64,000 nucleotides of DNA from Candidatus Babelota bacterium (GTDB taxonomy: Bacteria > Babelota > Babeliae > Babelales > Vermiphilaceae): the NCBI GenBank assembly GCA_003963225.1, contig RXKB01000016.1, forward strand, positions 99,291 to 163,290. Reading direction: 5' to 3'. The notes beneath the pieces were generated by a model. That model saw nothing but the letters and a program-made list of their open reading frames with translations, did not search any database and was not told the origin of the DNA. Shown here piece after piece: positions 45,660 through 54,451 of the stretch; the stretch's first letter is position 1; each line of letters opens with the position of its first letter. The position numbers and the translations under genes are program-made.

Positions 45660-46716
45660 AAGAGTGATTCGTATATATACATATAATAGTTGTGTTATCA
45701 TGAGCATAATGGCTATGCTTTTCAATAAATTTTTCAAGAGATGCATTTGTTAAACTTAAAATTAAATCTTTTTTATAAACATCAATCTTACTCAAAACAT
45801 TTTTTTCGGTAACAGTGCCTATTTTAATAGTAATCTGTTTTGCAAGAGTATTTTTTTTGCTTGTATTAAAAAGGTGTAATAAAGGTTTCTTTCTGTTAAC
45901 AAGGGTAGAACATATTGCTGCAACAATAATACGGTTGCATGCTACTTCAACTGGGTCATTATCCTGTATGACTGTGTCATAAAATAAGCTATAGATAAGG
46001 CTATTATCATTAGTTTGAGCTGCATTTTTAGTTAGTTTTTTACTAGTGCCATCCCATAGCCCATCAGAACCTACAATAATAAAAGGTGCTTGCGTTCTTG
46101 GTATAATAATAACGTCAGGCTCTGCTGTTATACCATTATTAACAAGGTCAAAATCGCCAAATGCACGTGTTACGCTAAGCTTTCCGCCAACTCTTTTTTC
46201 TGGGCCTATAAGATTAGCTATACCAATACGTTCAGCTTCTGTTTTATTATGCCCGGTGTGATCTTTGGTTTGTGCATCTTGACCTATTCCCCATATTGCT
46301 CGACAGTCTCCAGCATGAGCGATGTAAAAATAATCATCTATCAAAAGTACAACAATGCACGTGCTGCCACTGGTTTTTGCGTTACTTCCAATGCCGTTTT
46401 TTAAATTAGTATTAATGACCATGAAAGCTTTTTTTATAATTAGTATATTTTGATTTTGATTTTCGCTGAATGCTGCTTTGTTAAGTTGTTCTTCTAGGTC
46501 ATTAGCCACTGTTTCTGCTATAAAATCGCCGTATGGCCCATGTCCATCGCATAATATGGCAATAACAGGCTTGTCTGTATTTGGTGCCGTATACACATAA
46601 TCTTGTTGAGCTTCTGGTAAGCCCTGTATACTTTTGCTGCTAATAAATAGTGATGTTTTTGCGTAACTAGTAAAAATAAGCTGTATTATAAAAAATACGA
46701 TGGTATATAAATACAT
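45658..46716 (-). CDS. Exported PP2C-type Ser/Thr protein phosphatase
   Basis: 352 residues. A signal peptide (about residues 1-19, IVFFIIQLIFTSYA) precedes a full PP2C domain. Motifs in order: QQDYVY (first Asp), CDGHG at 56-60, SGSTCIVVLL, FYIAHAGDCRAIWG, KLSVTRAFGD, IIVGSDGLWDGTSK and AHDNTTIICIY. All metal-binding Asp residues are present, so activity is expected. The motif style is that of eukaryotic-like metal-dependent phosphatases. An exported, cofactor-complete PP2C without a kinase nearby suggests action on host phosphoproteins or in the periplasm; that is inference. Confidence 0.9.
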   Translation of the reverse strand: MYLYTIVFFIIQLIFTSYAKTSLFISSKSIQGLPEAQQDYVYTAPNTDKPVIAILCDGHGPYGDFIAETVANDLEEQLNKAAFSENQNQNILIIKKAFMVINTNLKNGIGSNAKTSGSTCIVVLLIDDYFYIAHAGDCRAIWGIGQDAQTKDHTGHNKTEAERIGIANLIGPEKRVGGKLSVTRAFGDFDLVNNGITAEPDVIIIPRTQAPFIIVGSDGLWDGTSKKLTKNAAQTNDNSLIYSLFYDTVIQDNDPVEVACNRIIVAAICSTLVNRKKPLLHLFNTSKKNTLAKQITIKIGTVTEKNVLSKIDVYKKDLILSLTNASLEKFIEKHSHYAHDNTTIICIYTNHS

Positions 46717-46837
46717 AAAATACTTTCATTTGATTATAAAATATGCTTAAAAAACTATAATAAATATAATAACAAAAATATTTTTTATTGTAATAAAAAA
46801 TTTAACGTTTTTATTTTTTTTAAACTTGTCTGGTCGT

Positions 46838-46865
46838 TTGCCATGTTTAACTTTTCAAAAATAAT
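46838..46865 (+). promoter_or_regulatory. Candidate promoter for tRNA-Ser
   Basis: TTGCCA (46838-46843) and AATAAT (46860-46865) are 16 bases apart. The predicted start lies about 37 bases before the tRNA. A weak call in AT-rich DNA. Confidence 0.3.
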
Positions 46866-46908
46866 GTAATGCTGTATCATTTGTACATAGTTATATAAGC
46901 AACTATCT

Positions 46909-47000
46909 GGAGAGATGGCAGAGCGGTTGAATGCGGTTGCCTCGAAAGCAATTGTTTCATGAAAATGAAACCGGGGGTTCGAATCCCCCTCTCTCCTCCA
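46909..47000 (+). tRNA. tRNA-Ser (anticodon CGA), CCA encoded
   Basis: Acceptor arms GGAGAGA (46909-46915) and TCTCTCC (46990-46996) pair fully. The anticodon loop CTCGAAA carries CGA, reading UCG. The long variable arm (TTTCATGAAAATGAAA) marks a class II serine tRNA. The T-arm is GGGGG TTCGAAT CCCCC. CCA is encoded at 46998-47000. The discriminator base is T, whereas bacterial tRNA-Ser usually has G. Confidence 0.95.
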
Positions 47001-47057
47001 TATTCATGCTATAATTGTTTTTTATAAAAAGCATGTTCAAAAGGAGTTGGTGGTATC

Positions 47058-48287
47058 ATGATACAAAAGTACATAGGCATAAGTATTGCAATACACTGTT
47101 TTTTATTAGGTATACCTGTGTATCCTATAGTAGGTTATAACAGATATATTCCCTGGTTGCCCACGCCGAATTTGCTTATAGAAGGTAAAAAATCATATAT
47201 GACAGGGGGCTGCTATATTGCAACTGCTCACCATGCATACAATACGGCAGACAGGTATATTGGACTACCAGAATTATACGGTAGTTTTGATTTAGGGGTA
47301 TTATCAAGAGCATATGCTAAAATTTCTGGCACAAATCTCCTACGTTCCTATTATCAAGACAAATCTATTCCATTCTTTATGGACGGGGCATTGCGTATGC
47401 AGGGTTTTGCTTTTGGTATGCATCAGTCCATTACACCTGAGTTTTCTATTGGAGGTTTTGTAGTATGCGAGCGTTTGCATGCACAGATAGATTTTGCTCT
47501 TGGAGATATAAAATTTATTGTAACTGATGATATGAAAGTTGAGCTTAGCAATCAAAGACGGCTATTATTTAATCAAATGGACCTAGGGGCTGATAGTAGT
47601 ACTCTTTTTGGGTTAGGTGATATTGATTTATATTGTGCAATCGAGCGTGAATGGGATCGTCTTTTTAAGTTTCGTACAGTTAAAACAGCTTTAAAAATGG
47701 GATTAATTTTTCCAACAGGATTATCTTGGGATAGCAGTTTGCCTGCTACCATTTTTACAGACAATAATAGAAATTGGGGTTTTTATGGTTCAGGGCAGTT
47801 AACGTGTGTTTTGAAAGAGGATTTTACTGTTGATTTTGGCTTGCATGTGTACAAAAAAATACCAAAGACTATTTTTGGTCGGATGCCGGTATTGCAAGAG
47901 CCGCTTCTTTTTGGTGCAGCAAAAGGTCCACTCAATATAAATCCCGGTTTTACCATAGTTTTTTGTCCCACAGTATTGTTGGAGCACTTACGCAACGGTT
48001 TTGGCGTTGCTGTTTCTTATAGTTTATTGTATCACCAACAAGATCGTTTTACAGATAAAAGAGCTGAGCAAAAGGTGCAAACTAACTTTGAAATGACGCA
48101 AAAACTATCTTCATGGGCGGCTGATTATATATCACTACAAGCATTTTATGATTTTGCAGGAGAAGCAGATGCACGTGTGCTGCATCCAACCATTAAACTA
48201 AAATGGGATTTGCCTACCAATATTTTTGTCGCAAAAAAAGTTGCCAAAACACATGTAATATCATTAACTATTGATTGTGCGTATTAA
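47058..48287 (+). CDS. Probable outer-membrane beta-barrel protein
   Basis: 409 residues with a strong AAGGAG ribosome-binding site. The N-terminus (about residues 4-25) is a signal peptide. The mature part shows alternating hydrophobic strands and turns (FSIGGFVVCERLHAQIDFAL, RTVKTALKMGLIFPTG, GFGVAVSYSLLYHQ). It ends VISLTIDCAY, with the terminal aromatic typical of barrels inserted by BamA. It lacks a recognisable family motif. Its presence supports a diderm envelope. It lies immediately upstream of mreB on the same strand. Confidence 0.6.
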   Translation: MIQKYIGISIAIHCFLLGIPVYPIVGYNRYIPWLPTPNLLIEGKKSYMTGGCYIATAHHAYNTADRYIGLPELYGSFDLGVLSRAYAKISGTNLLRSYYQDKSIPFFMDGALRMQGFAFGMHQSITPEFSIGGFVVCERLHAQIDFALGDIKFIVTDDMKVELSNQRRLLFNQMDLGADSSTLFGLGDIDLYCAIEREWDRLFKFRTVKTALKMGLIFPTGLSWDSSLPATIFTDNNRNWGFYGSGQLTCVLKEDFTVDFGLHVYKKIPKTIFGRMPVLQEPLLFGAAKGPLNINPGFTIVFCPTVLLEHLRNGFGVAVSYSLLYHQQDRFTDKRAEQKVQTNFEMTQKLSSWAADYISLQAFYDFAGEADARVLHPTIKLKWDLPTNIFVAKKVAKTHVISLTIDCAY

Positions 48288-48314
48288 AAATGCATTGTTA
48301 ACCTAAGGAACCAA

Positions 48315-49391
48315 ATGAAATTTTTACCTGCATTTAAATTAGATTTTTGGAATACCAAGCGCAAAGGTTGGTTTTCTATTTTTTCAAATGATATGGCCAT
48401 AGATTTAGGCACTGCAAATACATTAGTTTATTTGCGTAATCGTGGTATTGTCTTAAACGAGCCAACCGTTGTTGCCGTGCGTGCGCATACTAAAGAAGTG
48501 TTGGCGGCGGGCAAGGCAGCAAAAGATATGTTAGGAAAGACACCAGAGCGTATTATTGCTGTTCGTCCATTACGCGAAGGCGTGATTGCTGATTTTGAAT
48601 TAACAGAAAGCATGCTTCGCTGGTTTATTAGATCTGTGCATAATGATAAAAGAACGCTTATCAGACCGCGTATGATTATTGGCGTACCTTCAGGTATTAC
48701 ACAAGTAGAAAAACGTGCTATTGAAGATTCTGCGCGTCAGGCGGGCGCACGTGAAGTGTATACTATTATGGAACCAATGGCTGCAGCGATTGGTGCAGGG
48801 CTTCCCGTGCAAGAACCATCTGGCAATATGATTGTAGATATTGGTGGCGGTACTACAGAAGTTGCTGTTATTTCTTTAAAATCAGTAGTTTTTTGCAGGT
48901 CGGTACGTGTTGGTGGTGACGAAATGGACCGTGCTATTGTCCAATATGTAAAAAGAAAATATAATTTGCTGATTGGTGAGCGAACCGCAGAGACTATTAA
49001 AATTACCATTGGTTCAGCTTTGCTTGCACCTCAAGATGCTGCAAATGATCTTTTAGTCAAAGGACGTGACCTTGTTACCGGTGTTCCCAAAACTATTACC
49101 TTAACACGTGCAGAAGTTAATGAAGCGCTTTTAGAACCAATTGCAAGTATTGTTGACGTAGTACGCGTTGCTTTAGAAAATACACCGCCTGAGTTATCTT
49201 CAGATTTAGTAACTGGTGGCATAACCATGGCTGGTGGTGGATCATTATTGCCAGGCCTTGCAGAACTTATTTCGCGCGAAACTGGTGGATTGCCTGTGCG
49301 AGTTGCAGATGATCCTTTAGATTGTGTTGCAAAAGGGGCGGGCAAAGTGCTTGAAGAGTTAGATTATTTTAAAGAAGCGTTAAACGACTAA
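48315..49391 (+). CDS. mreB: Rod shape-determining protein MreB
   Basis: 358 residues. Actin-fold nucleotide motifs are present: AIDLGTANTLVYLRNRG (phosphate 1), MIVDIGGGTTEVAVISL (phosphate 2) and GGITMAGGGSLLPGL (adenosine). The N-terminal extension of about 20 residues before the core contains an amphipathic, membrane-binding type of sequence (GWFSIFSN). MreB filaments guide lateral wall synthesis. AAGGAACC precedes the ATG. mreC and mreD are not adjacent. Confidence 0.96.
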   Translation: MKFLPAFKLDFWNTKRKGWFSIFSNDMAIDLGTANTLVYLRNRGIVLNEPTVVAVRAHTKEVLAAGKAAKDMLGKTPERIIAVRPLREGVIADFELTESMLRWFIRSVHNDKRTLIRPRMIIGVPSGITQVEKRAIEDSARQAGAREVYTIMEPMAAAIGAGLPVQEPSGNMIVDIGGGTTEVAVISLKSVVFCRSVRVGGDEMDRAIVQYVKRKYNLLIGERTAETIKITIGSALLAPQDAANDLLVKGRDLVTGVPKTITLTRAEVNEALLEPIASIVDVVRVALENTPPELSSDLVTGGITMAGGGSLLPGLAELISRETGGLPVRVADDPLDCVAKGAGKVLEELDYFKEALND

Positions 49392-49421
49392 CCAATTACT
49401 TATTTTATCTAGGAAATACTT

Positions 49422-50213
49422 GTGGCCCAGACGAATGGTGTGAGATTAAAAAAAAAATACGGACAACATTTTTTACGTGATTATAATATTTTAGCTTCTA
49501 TTATTTCGCATGCAGAATTAAAAGAACAAGATGCAGTATTAGAAATAGGTTGTGGCGATGGTTTTTTAACAAAAGCGTTGCTTGATTGTCCATTAAAAAA
49601 ACTATGGTCATTTGAAATTGATCCAGAATGGGCTGAAAAAATAAAACAAACAGTAGCTGATAATAAATTTACTTTATTTGAACAAGATTTTTTGAAAGTA
49701 GATCCCCAACAATTTACTGTTGATGCGCCTTGGGTGATGGTTGCAAACTTACCGTACAATATCACATTTCCTATATTAGAAATAGTTAGGACGCACACTC
49801 ATTTATTTTCACGTGGGGTGATTATGGTGCAAGAAGAAGTTGCTCAAAAGTTGGTTAAAAAAGCGCAAAGTGGTAAAGATTATGGCTTTATTTCTCTTTT
49901 TTATCAACATTATTTTGAATGGAAACTGCTTGACAAAGTATTGCCTCAGTCATTTATGCCAGCACCAAAAGTAGTTTCGCGTGTGATTGCTTTTACGGTA
50001 AAAAAAGAAAGGCAAACAATTTACAAAGAGGCTGCTTTTTGGGATTTTATAAAAGTTTGTTTTAAACAGCCGCGCCGTACCTTGCGTAATAATTTGGCAC
50101 AATTTCCTGATCAAATTGCATTAATTGGCCAAGAAAAAGCAGCCAAAAGAGCGCAACAGCTTTCTATGGAGGAGCTTTTGTGTTTGTGGGATAAAATAGC
50201 AAGCTTTTATTGA
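49422..50213 (+). CDS. rsmA: 16S rRNA dimethyladenosine transferase
   Basis: 263 residues from a GTG start. KKYGQHFLRDYNILASII, the SAM-binding VLEIGCGDGFLTKAL, and the catalytic NLPYNITFPILE identify RsmA/KsgA, which dimethylates two adenines at the 16S 3' end. The C-terminal domain includes CFKQPRRTLRNNL. It follows mreB by 30 bases and is followed by a terminator. Confidence 0.95.
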   Translation: MAQTNGVRLKKKYGQHFLRDYNILASIISHAELKEQDAVLEIGCGDGFLTKALLDCPLKKLWSFEIDPEWAEKIKQTVADNKFTLFEQDFLKVDPQQFTVDAPWVMVANLPYNITFPILEIVRTHTHLFSRGVIMVQEEVAQKLVKKAQSGKDYGFISLFYQHYFEWKLLDKVLPQSFMPAPKVVSRVIAFTVKKERQTIYKEAAFWDFIKVCFKQPRRTLRNNLAQFPDQIALIGQEKAAKRAQQLSMEELLCLWDKIASFY

Positions 50214-50258
50214 AAAAACATGTTTTTATAAGATAATCAAAAAATATATAAAAACTAT

Positions 50259-50317
50259 AAAAAAAGAGATTTTAATGCATAAGCAAACTGTTTTAGTATT
50301 AAGCAATCTCTTTTTTT
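50259..50317 (+). terminator. Probable intrinsic terminator after mreB-rsmA
   Basis: AAAAAAAGAGATT (50259-50271) pairs with AATCTCTTTTTTT (50305-50317). TTAAT/ATTAA inside the loop can extend the stem past a small bulge. Eight T residues follow the GC-containing part. Confidence 0.6.
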
Positions 50318-50334
50318 TATTAAAGGGTTAACAA

Positions 50335-50823
50335 ATGTTTTTATTTTTCATTATTTTTATTTGTTTTTCAAATTATGTTTTTGGGATGGAAAATGATAAT
50401 AATTTAGTAGAGCAATATCAAACCCAGCTCAAGCAAATTTTCAATTGTCAACAAGAGACACAAGATCAATTTGAAAACGAATGTAAAAACTTTATGAACG
50501 ACTTTTCCGAAGCATGTAAAAAGGGGAGATTGACTAATAAAGATACTCAGAATATAAGCCAAGAATATCACGGATTTTTGGGCCTTTTTGCAATTTAATA
50601 CAGCTGAGTATTACTTTTATGCAAAACATAAGATAGATAAACTTGACCAAGACGTTACGGGTTTAAAAATTGAGCTGGAAATATCCAAAATTACAAGTCA
50701 AGCTTTTCAAAAAATGTGTATACAAAAGGAAAAGTTGACGAATTAACTTGGCTTGTATATTCCCAAACACTTATCCTTCTTATATTTGGATTCTATACTG
50801 GCTATCAAATGTATTATAAATAA
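50335..50823 (+). pseudogene. Decayed exported coiled-coil protein gene (two frameshifts)
   Basis: The frame from 50335 encodes a signal peptide (MFLFFIIFICFSNYVFG) and a helical body, and stops at 50598. Just before that, another frame takes over (FNTAEYYFYAKHKIDKLDQD and onward) until a TAA near 50745. A third frame then overlaps and reads KVDELTWLVYSQTLILLIFG FYTGYQMYYK in two parts, a C-terminal membrane anchor ending at 50823. Two frameshifts thus separate three pieces of one ancestral gene of about 160 codons. The 87-residue first piece could still be made. Confidence 0.65.
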
Positions 50824-50837
50824 TTGAGCTTAAACTA

Positions 50838-52226
50838 TTATTCTTTGATAGTGCGTCTTTTGCGTAAGCGTATGTCAATTGAAGGTACTATTTTATAGTT
50901 ATTAAATGGTTTTATATGTTTATTATAGTATTCATTAGCTTTTTTGCATGCTTGTTTAATATGTTCATTGAATAGATCGTTTGTATAAAGTTCTGGTCTT
51001 ACAGATTCTGCAATTGCATTTAGTGTAGCAAGTTCTTGTGGGTTGAAAAATGGAATAGCGTGATGCCAAGCCTTTTTTCCTTTTTGTTTTACAAGTGTCA
51101 GGTTATCTTTTGGTCGAATATCTAAAGTCACTATTTTTTGGTTATTAATATAAGGTGCCATATGTTCTATTGAATGAATAATATAGGGAACAAAAACCAT
51201 CACTGGCAATGGTGCAAGCACAAAATGAGGGCGGTAGTGTTGCGGTGTCCACCCAAAAAACCAAAGTTCAATATGGCCAGCAGATACATTACGCAATAAA
51301 GGATGATTACCAGATATAATAGATGGATTACTTAAATCATGGCGTAATGTTTGGATATGCTTTTTGCTAGCTCTTTTTGATTCTGTGGGTTTCATTAATT
51401 TTATATTTATTTGGATTAGATTATCAGGTAACGAAAAACCTTTTCGGCCAGTAAATTTTTTACGAGAAAAAAGTCTATTAAATGAAAAAAAATCTATTCG
51501 TTGAATACGGTCTTGTTCAGAAAAAATATGGTATGTTTTTTTAAACATGCTGTCTGTAACTAAAAAATCCGTTTCTGTTACTAATGGGACGCCTATTAAT
51601 ACTAGTTCATCAACGGTTAATACAGAAGAACGGTAATAATCTCGTTTGATAGCGGCTAAGTTTAAGATTACGTTGCCACCATGGCTATAGCCAATTAGAC
51701 GAATTTTTGGCCTGTATCCGTGTTCATATTCTACTGTTTGTATTAAGTTTTCTAATGCTAAAAAAAGTTCATGAGCATCGTGATACCGTTGGGTAGGGCT
51801 TAAAAGGCCAGACCAGCCAAAAGTATAGTACCTGTTTTTTCTTGAAGGGTAGTATTTTTGGCTAACTTTATCAAATATTGATCCTGCAGCTTGAGATGCA
51901 TTTTTAATGGGATATTGCTCTATATTAATTTCATGCAAACCCAGTTCTTGCATTGCTTGAGTCATTTGAAAATATGGATCAAGGCGGATGTATTCGGCTT
52001 CTTTTGCATACGGTGTATTAATAACTTTGTCATTCATGAACCGATAAAAATTGCCGACTGTTAAATGAGGCTTTATACTCATTATGCCGTGCACAAAAAC
52101 AGTTATCCAATTATCTTCTTGTTTATACTGTCTTACTGATGCAATTTCAGCATAACTAGGCAAACCTACAGTGACAGTAATAAAAAATAAATAATATATT
52201 TTTTTTTTAATCATATTTTTGCTCAA
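50838..52226 (-). CDS. Exported alpha/beta-hydrolase (lipase-like)
   Basis: 462 residues; start at 52226, or ATG 52214 four codons in. The signal peptide is IKKKIYYLFFITVTVGLPSY (about residues 6-25). An alpha/beta-hydrolase core follows: ITVFVHGIMSIKPHL supplies the oxyanion-loop His-Gly, and IRLIGYSHGGNVILNLA contains the nucleophile elbow GYSHGG. An Asp/His pair is plausible in FSEQDRIQRIDFF and GHIELWFFGW. Length exceeds the core fold by about 150 residues at the C-terminus. Substrate is unknown; lipid or ester hydrolysis outside the cytoplasm is likely. Confidence 0.75.
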   Translation of the reverse strand: MSKNMIKKKIYYLFFITVTVGLPSYAEIASVRQYKQEDNWITVFVHGIMSIKPHLTVGNFYRFMNDKVINTPYAKEAEYIRLDPYFQMTQAMQELGLHEINIEQYPIKNASQAAGSIFDKVSQKYYPSRKNRYYTFGWSGLLSPTQRYHDAHELFLALENLIQTVEYEHGYRPKIRLIGYSHGGNVILNLAAIKRDYYRSSVLTVDELVLIGVPLVTETDFLVTDSMFKKTYHIFSEQDRIQRIDFFSFNRLFSRKKFTGRKGFSLPDNLIQINIKLMKPTESKRASKKHIQTLRHDLSNPSIISGNHPLLRNVSAGHIELWFFGWTPQHYRPHFVLAPLPVMVFVPYIIHSIEHMAPYINNQKIVTLDIRPKDNLTLVKQKGKKAWHHAIPFFNPQELATLNAIAESVRPELYTNDLFNEHIKQACKKANEYYNKHIKPFNNYKIVPSIDIRLRKRRTIKE

Positions 52227-52497
52227 TACTTATGTTAGATAACAAATAAGTAGTTTAACATAAAAATCATTTTCAAAAGACTTTTTTATACAATATTTTG
52301 CCTTTTATTCTTATAATACCAACAAAACAATTTAATTTTCAATCTGAATTTAATTTAATGACAAAGTTGTACAAATAATTATCAAATAATACCCCTTAAA
52401 AAGCTCAATTGGTGCTTTTTTTAAAAAAACTAGCTATTTAAAATAAATTAGTTTTATTTTGACGGTACCAACCACAAAAGTTAGATAAAAGGATTCT

Positions 52498-53154
52498 ATG
52501 ATTTTAAGGCAATTGTTCCTTTCATTGGGTGTAATGATTGATTTTATCAAGGTTTTGGGCCAATTAGTCTATGGGGTCTGGCAAATAGGCCGTTTACCAC
52601 AGCCGATTATTACTGTTTTTGGTAGCGCAAGGCATTTAAAAACTACTTTATACGATCAAAATGCTTTTTTATTAGCTGAACAATGCACTCAGCAGGGTAT
52701 TTCGGTTTTGACTGGTGGCGGTCCTGGTATTATGGAAGCAGCAAACTGCGGAGGTGTGGGTTTAAATCACCAACTAAAAGGAAAAACCCTGGGTATTGGA
52801 GTTAAAAATTTACAAGAAAAACCCAATAAATGTGCTTATAAGTATATTCAGTTAGATTATTTTTTTGCGCGTAAATGGTTATTAATGAACTATTCAAAAG
52901 CATTTGTTATATTCCCTGGTGGCTTTGGTACTTTAGATGAATTGGCAGAGCTTTTAACTTTGATTCAAACCAAAAAACTAAGACCGATGCCCCTTTTTTT
53001 GTTTGGTACTGATTATTGGAAACCGCTTGTTGATTGGTTGCGTGGTGTCGTTTTAGATGAGGGAGCAATAAATGCACAAGATGTTTCATTGATTACTTTA
53101 GTTGATTGTGTCGAACAAATTATACCTGTTTTGAAGCATATTTGTGAGGAATAA
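52498..53154 (+). CDS. LOG-family Rossmann-fold protein (TIGR00730-like)
   Basis: 218 residues. The motifs ISVLTGGGPGIMEAAN and FPGGFGTLDELAELLTLIQT are the signature of the LOG family, formerly called lysine decarboxylase-like. Some members release cytokinin bases from nucleotide monophosphates. Bacterial function is generally nucleotide 5'-monophosphate phosphoribohydrolase or unknown. An N-terminal hydrophobic stretch of about 25 residues precedes the fold. AAAGGATT lies upstream. Followed 31 bases later by an exported hypothetical protein. Confidence 0.85.
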   Translation: MILRQLFLSLGVMIDFIKVLGQLVYGVWQIGRLPQPIITVFGSARHLKTTLYDQNAFLLAEQCTQQGISVLTGGGPGIMEAANCGGVGLNHQLKGKTLGIGVKNLQEKPNKCAYKYIQLDYFFARKWLLMNYSKAFVIFPGGFGTLDELAELLTLIQTKKLRPMPLFLFGTDYWKPLVDWLRGVVLDEGAINAQDVSLITLVDCVEQIIPVLKHICEE

Positions 53155-53185
53155 AACACACAATATATTTTAAAAGGAAAGAATA

Positions 53186-54409
53186 ATGGTTTTGTTCTAT
53201 CTGTTAATAGTGAACGTTATGTTATCTAGCTATCCTATGGAAAAAACCATTGATACTGCTACATATATATTGCCTTTTTACTATGATAAAAATAATATGC
53301 CTATTAATAATGTTGATGAGATATATTTTTTAGCGCAACAAGCTGGTATAGGCCCTTTATATAGACAAAATCCAGAACCAGATGCAAATAAGCTGCAGCT
53401 TCTATCTTATGATAGTTGGAGCAAGGGTAAAAATAATAGTGAAAAAGAGAAAAATGAGAAAAAAGAGGATATTAACAATTGCATGACACCGAATCTGAAT
53501 ATACCCTTTGGAACTCTGCCATTTAAGGAATCTATTCATTGTGGTATTGGATATGCTACATTAGAAACGGTCATTTTAGATTGGCATTTTAGATACCGAA
53601 ATGTTTTAGATCAAAACAAAGGTAAGTTTATAAAACTATATGAATTAAATAACCTTGTTAATATATATTATATTATTGAAATGCTCAATAAAGTAAGTGC
53701 AGTGTATATTAATTACAGTGTTACTAAGCTTCGTGCAGACTATATTTGTCCATTATTATACAACAACAGGATTACTAGTCGGACGTATTCAGAAAAAAAT
53801 GCATCTACACTGATCAATCTAAAAAACATTAATGAGTTTATTGAGTTTAGCAAAGATATTGATCAATTAATTGCCTATGAAAAATATAAAGGTCCTTATG
53901 TTTATGCTCCATTAAAGCAAGACCAAGCAGATTATTTATTACAGTTGTTATTGCAAATCTATATTTTTTGGTATCAAAATAAATCTTTTGATAATACAAA
54001 ATTATTATTAGAACATATGACGTTATTTTTAGAGACTACGCAATCAAACAATGATGCAAATGATATACATAATACCTTTCATAGCTTTATTGAGCAAATA
54101 AAATCAATAAACACACATTTAAATGGTGATCTTGAGTATGAAAAATGTGTAATAATCAATACTTTTTTATGTGCTTTAAATACATATGTGTATAATCTTG
54201 TTGCTGTGCCATTATCAAATATAAAAAATAATCGCAGTCTTGGTAATCAAAGCACCCCATCGAAAAGAAAAAAAGATATACAACCAGATTCTTTTTTTGT
54301 AAAACATGCACAAGCAATTGATGTGGCAAAAAAAGCAACGTTCGTTATCTTGATTATTAGTTTATTATATCGAGTAGTTAAAAAACATGATAAGCATTTG
54401 AAGACTTAG
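53186..54409 (+). CDS. Exported protein with C-terminal membrane anchor, unknown function
   Basis: 407 residues. The signal peptide is MVLFYLLIVNVMLSSYPME. The mature part is helical, with a charged low-complexity patch near residue 75-90 (KGKNNSEKEKNEKKED). A C-terminal hydrophobic segment precedes a basic tail (ATFVILIISLLYRVVKKHDK). The layout signal peptide, helical body, C-terminal anchor recurs in the decayed genes at 1654-3418 and 50335-50823. AAAAGGAAAG precedes the ATG. Confidence 0.7.
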   Translation: MVLFYLLIVNVMLSSYPMEKTIDTATYILPFYYDKNNMPINNVDEIYFLAQQAGIGPLYRQNPEPDANKLQLLSYDSWSKGKNNSEKEKNEKKEDINNCMTPNLNIPFGTLPFKESIHCGIGYATLETVILDWHFRYRNVLDQNKGKFIKLYELNNLVNIYYIIEMLNKVSAVYINYSVTKLRADYICPLLYNNRITSRTYSEKNASTLINLKNINEFIEFSKDIDQLIAYEKYKGPYVYAPLKQDQADYLLQLLLQIYIFWYQNKSFDNTKLLLEHMTLFLETTQSNNDANDIHNTFHSFIEQIKSINTHLNGDLEYEKCVIINTFLCALNTYVYNLVAVPLSNIKNNRSLGNQSTPSKRKKDIQPDSFFVKHAQAIDVAKKATFVILIISLLYRVVKKHDKHLKT

Positions 54410-54444
54410 TTGTCATTACGTAAACTATATCTACAAATGCTTAT
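54390..54444. repeat. Inverted repeat between convergent genes
   Basis: ATAAGCATTTG (54390-54400) is the exact reverse complement of CAAATGCTTAT (54434-54444). It overlaps the stop codon at 54409 and ends eight bases before metG's stop. It may serve as a transcription end signal for both strands, although T-runs are short. Confidence 0.5.
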
Positions 54445-54451
54445 GTTTGAC

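Noticed and set aside
52397..52422. A terminator-like hairpin (AAAAAGC with GCTTTTT)
   Set aside because: No gene on either strand ends near it; the adjacent genes diverge, and the stem depends mostly on A/T runs.
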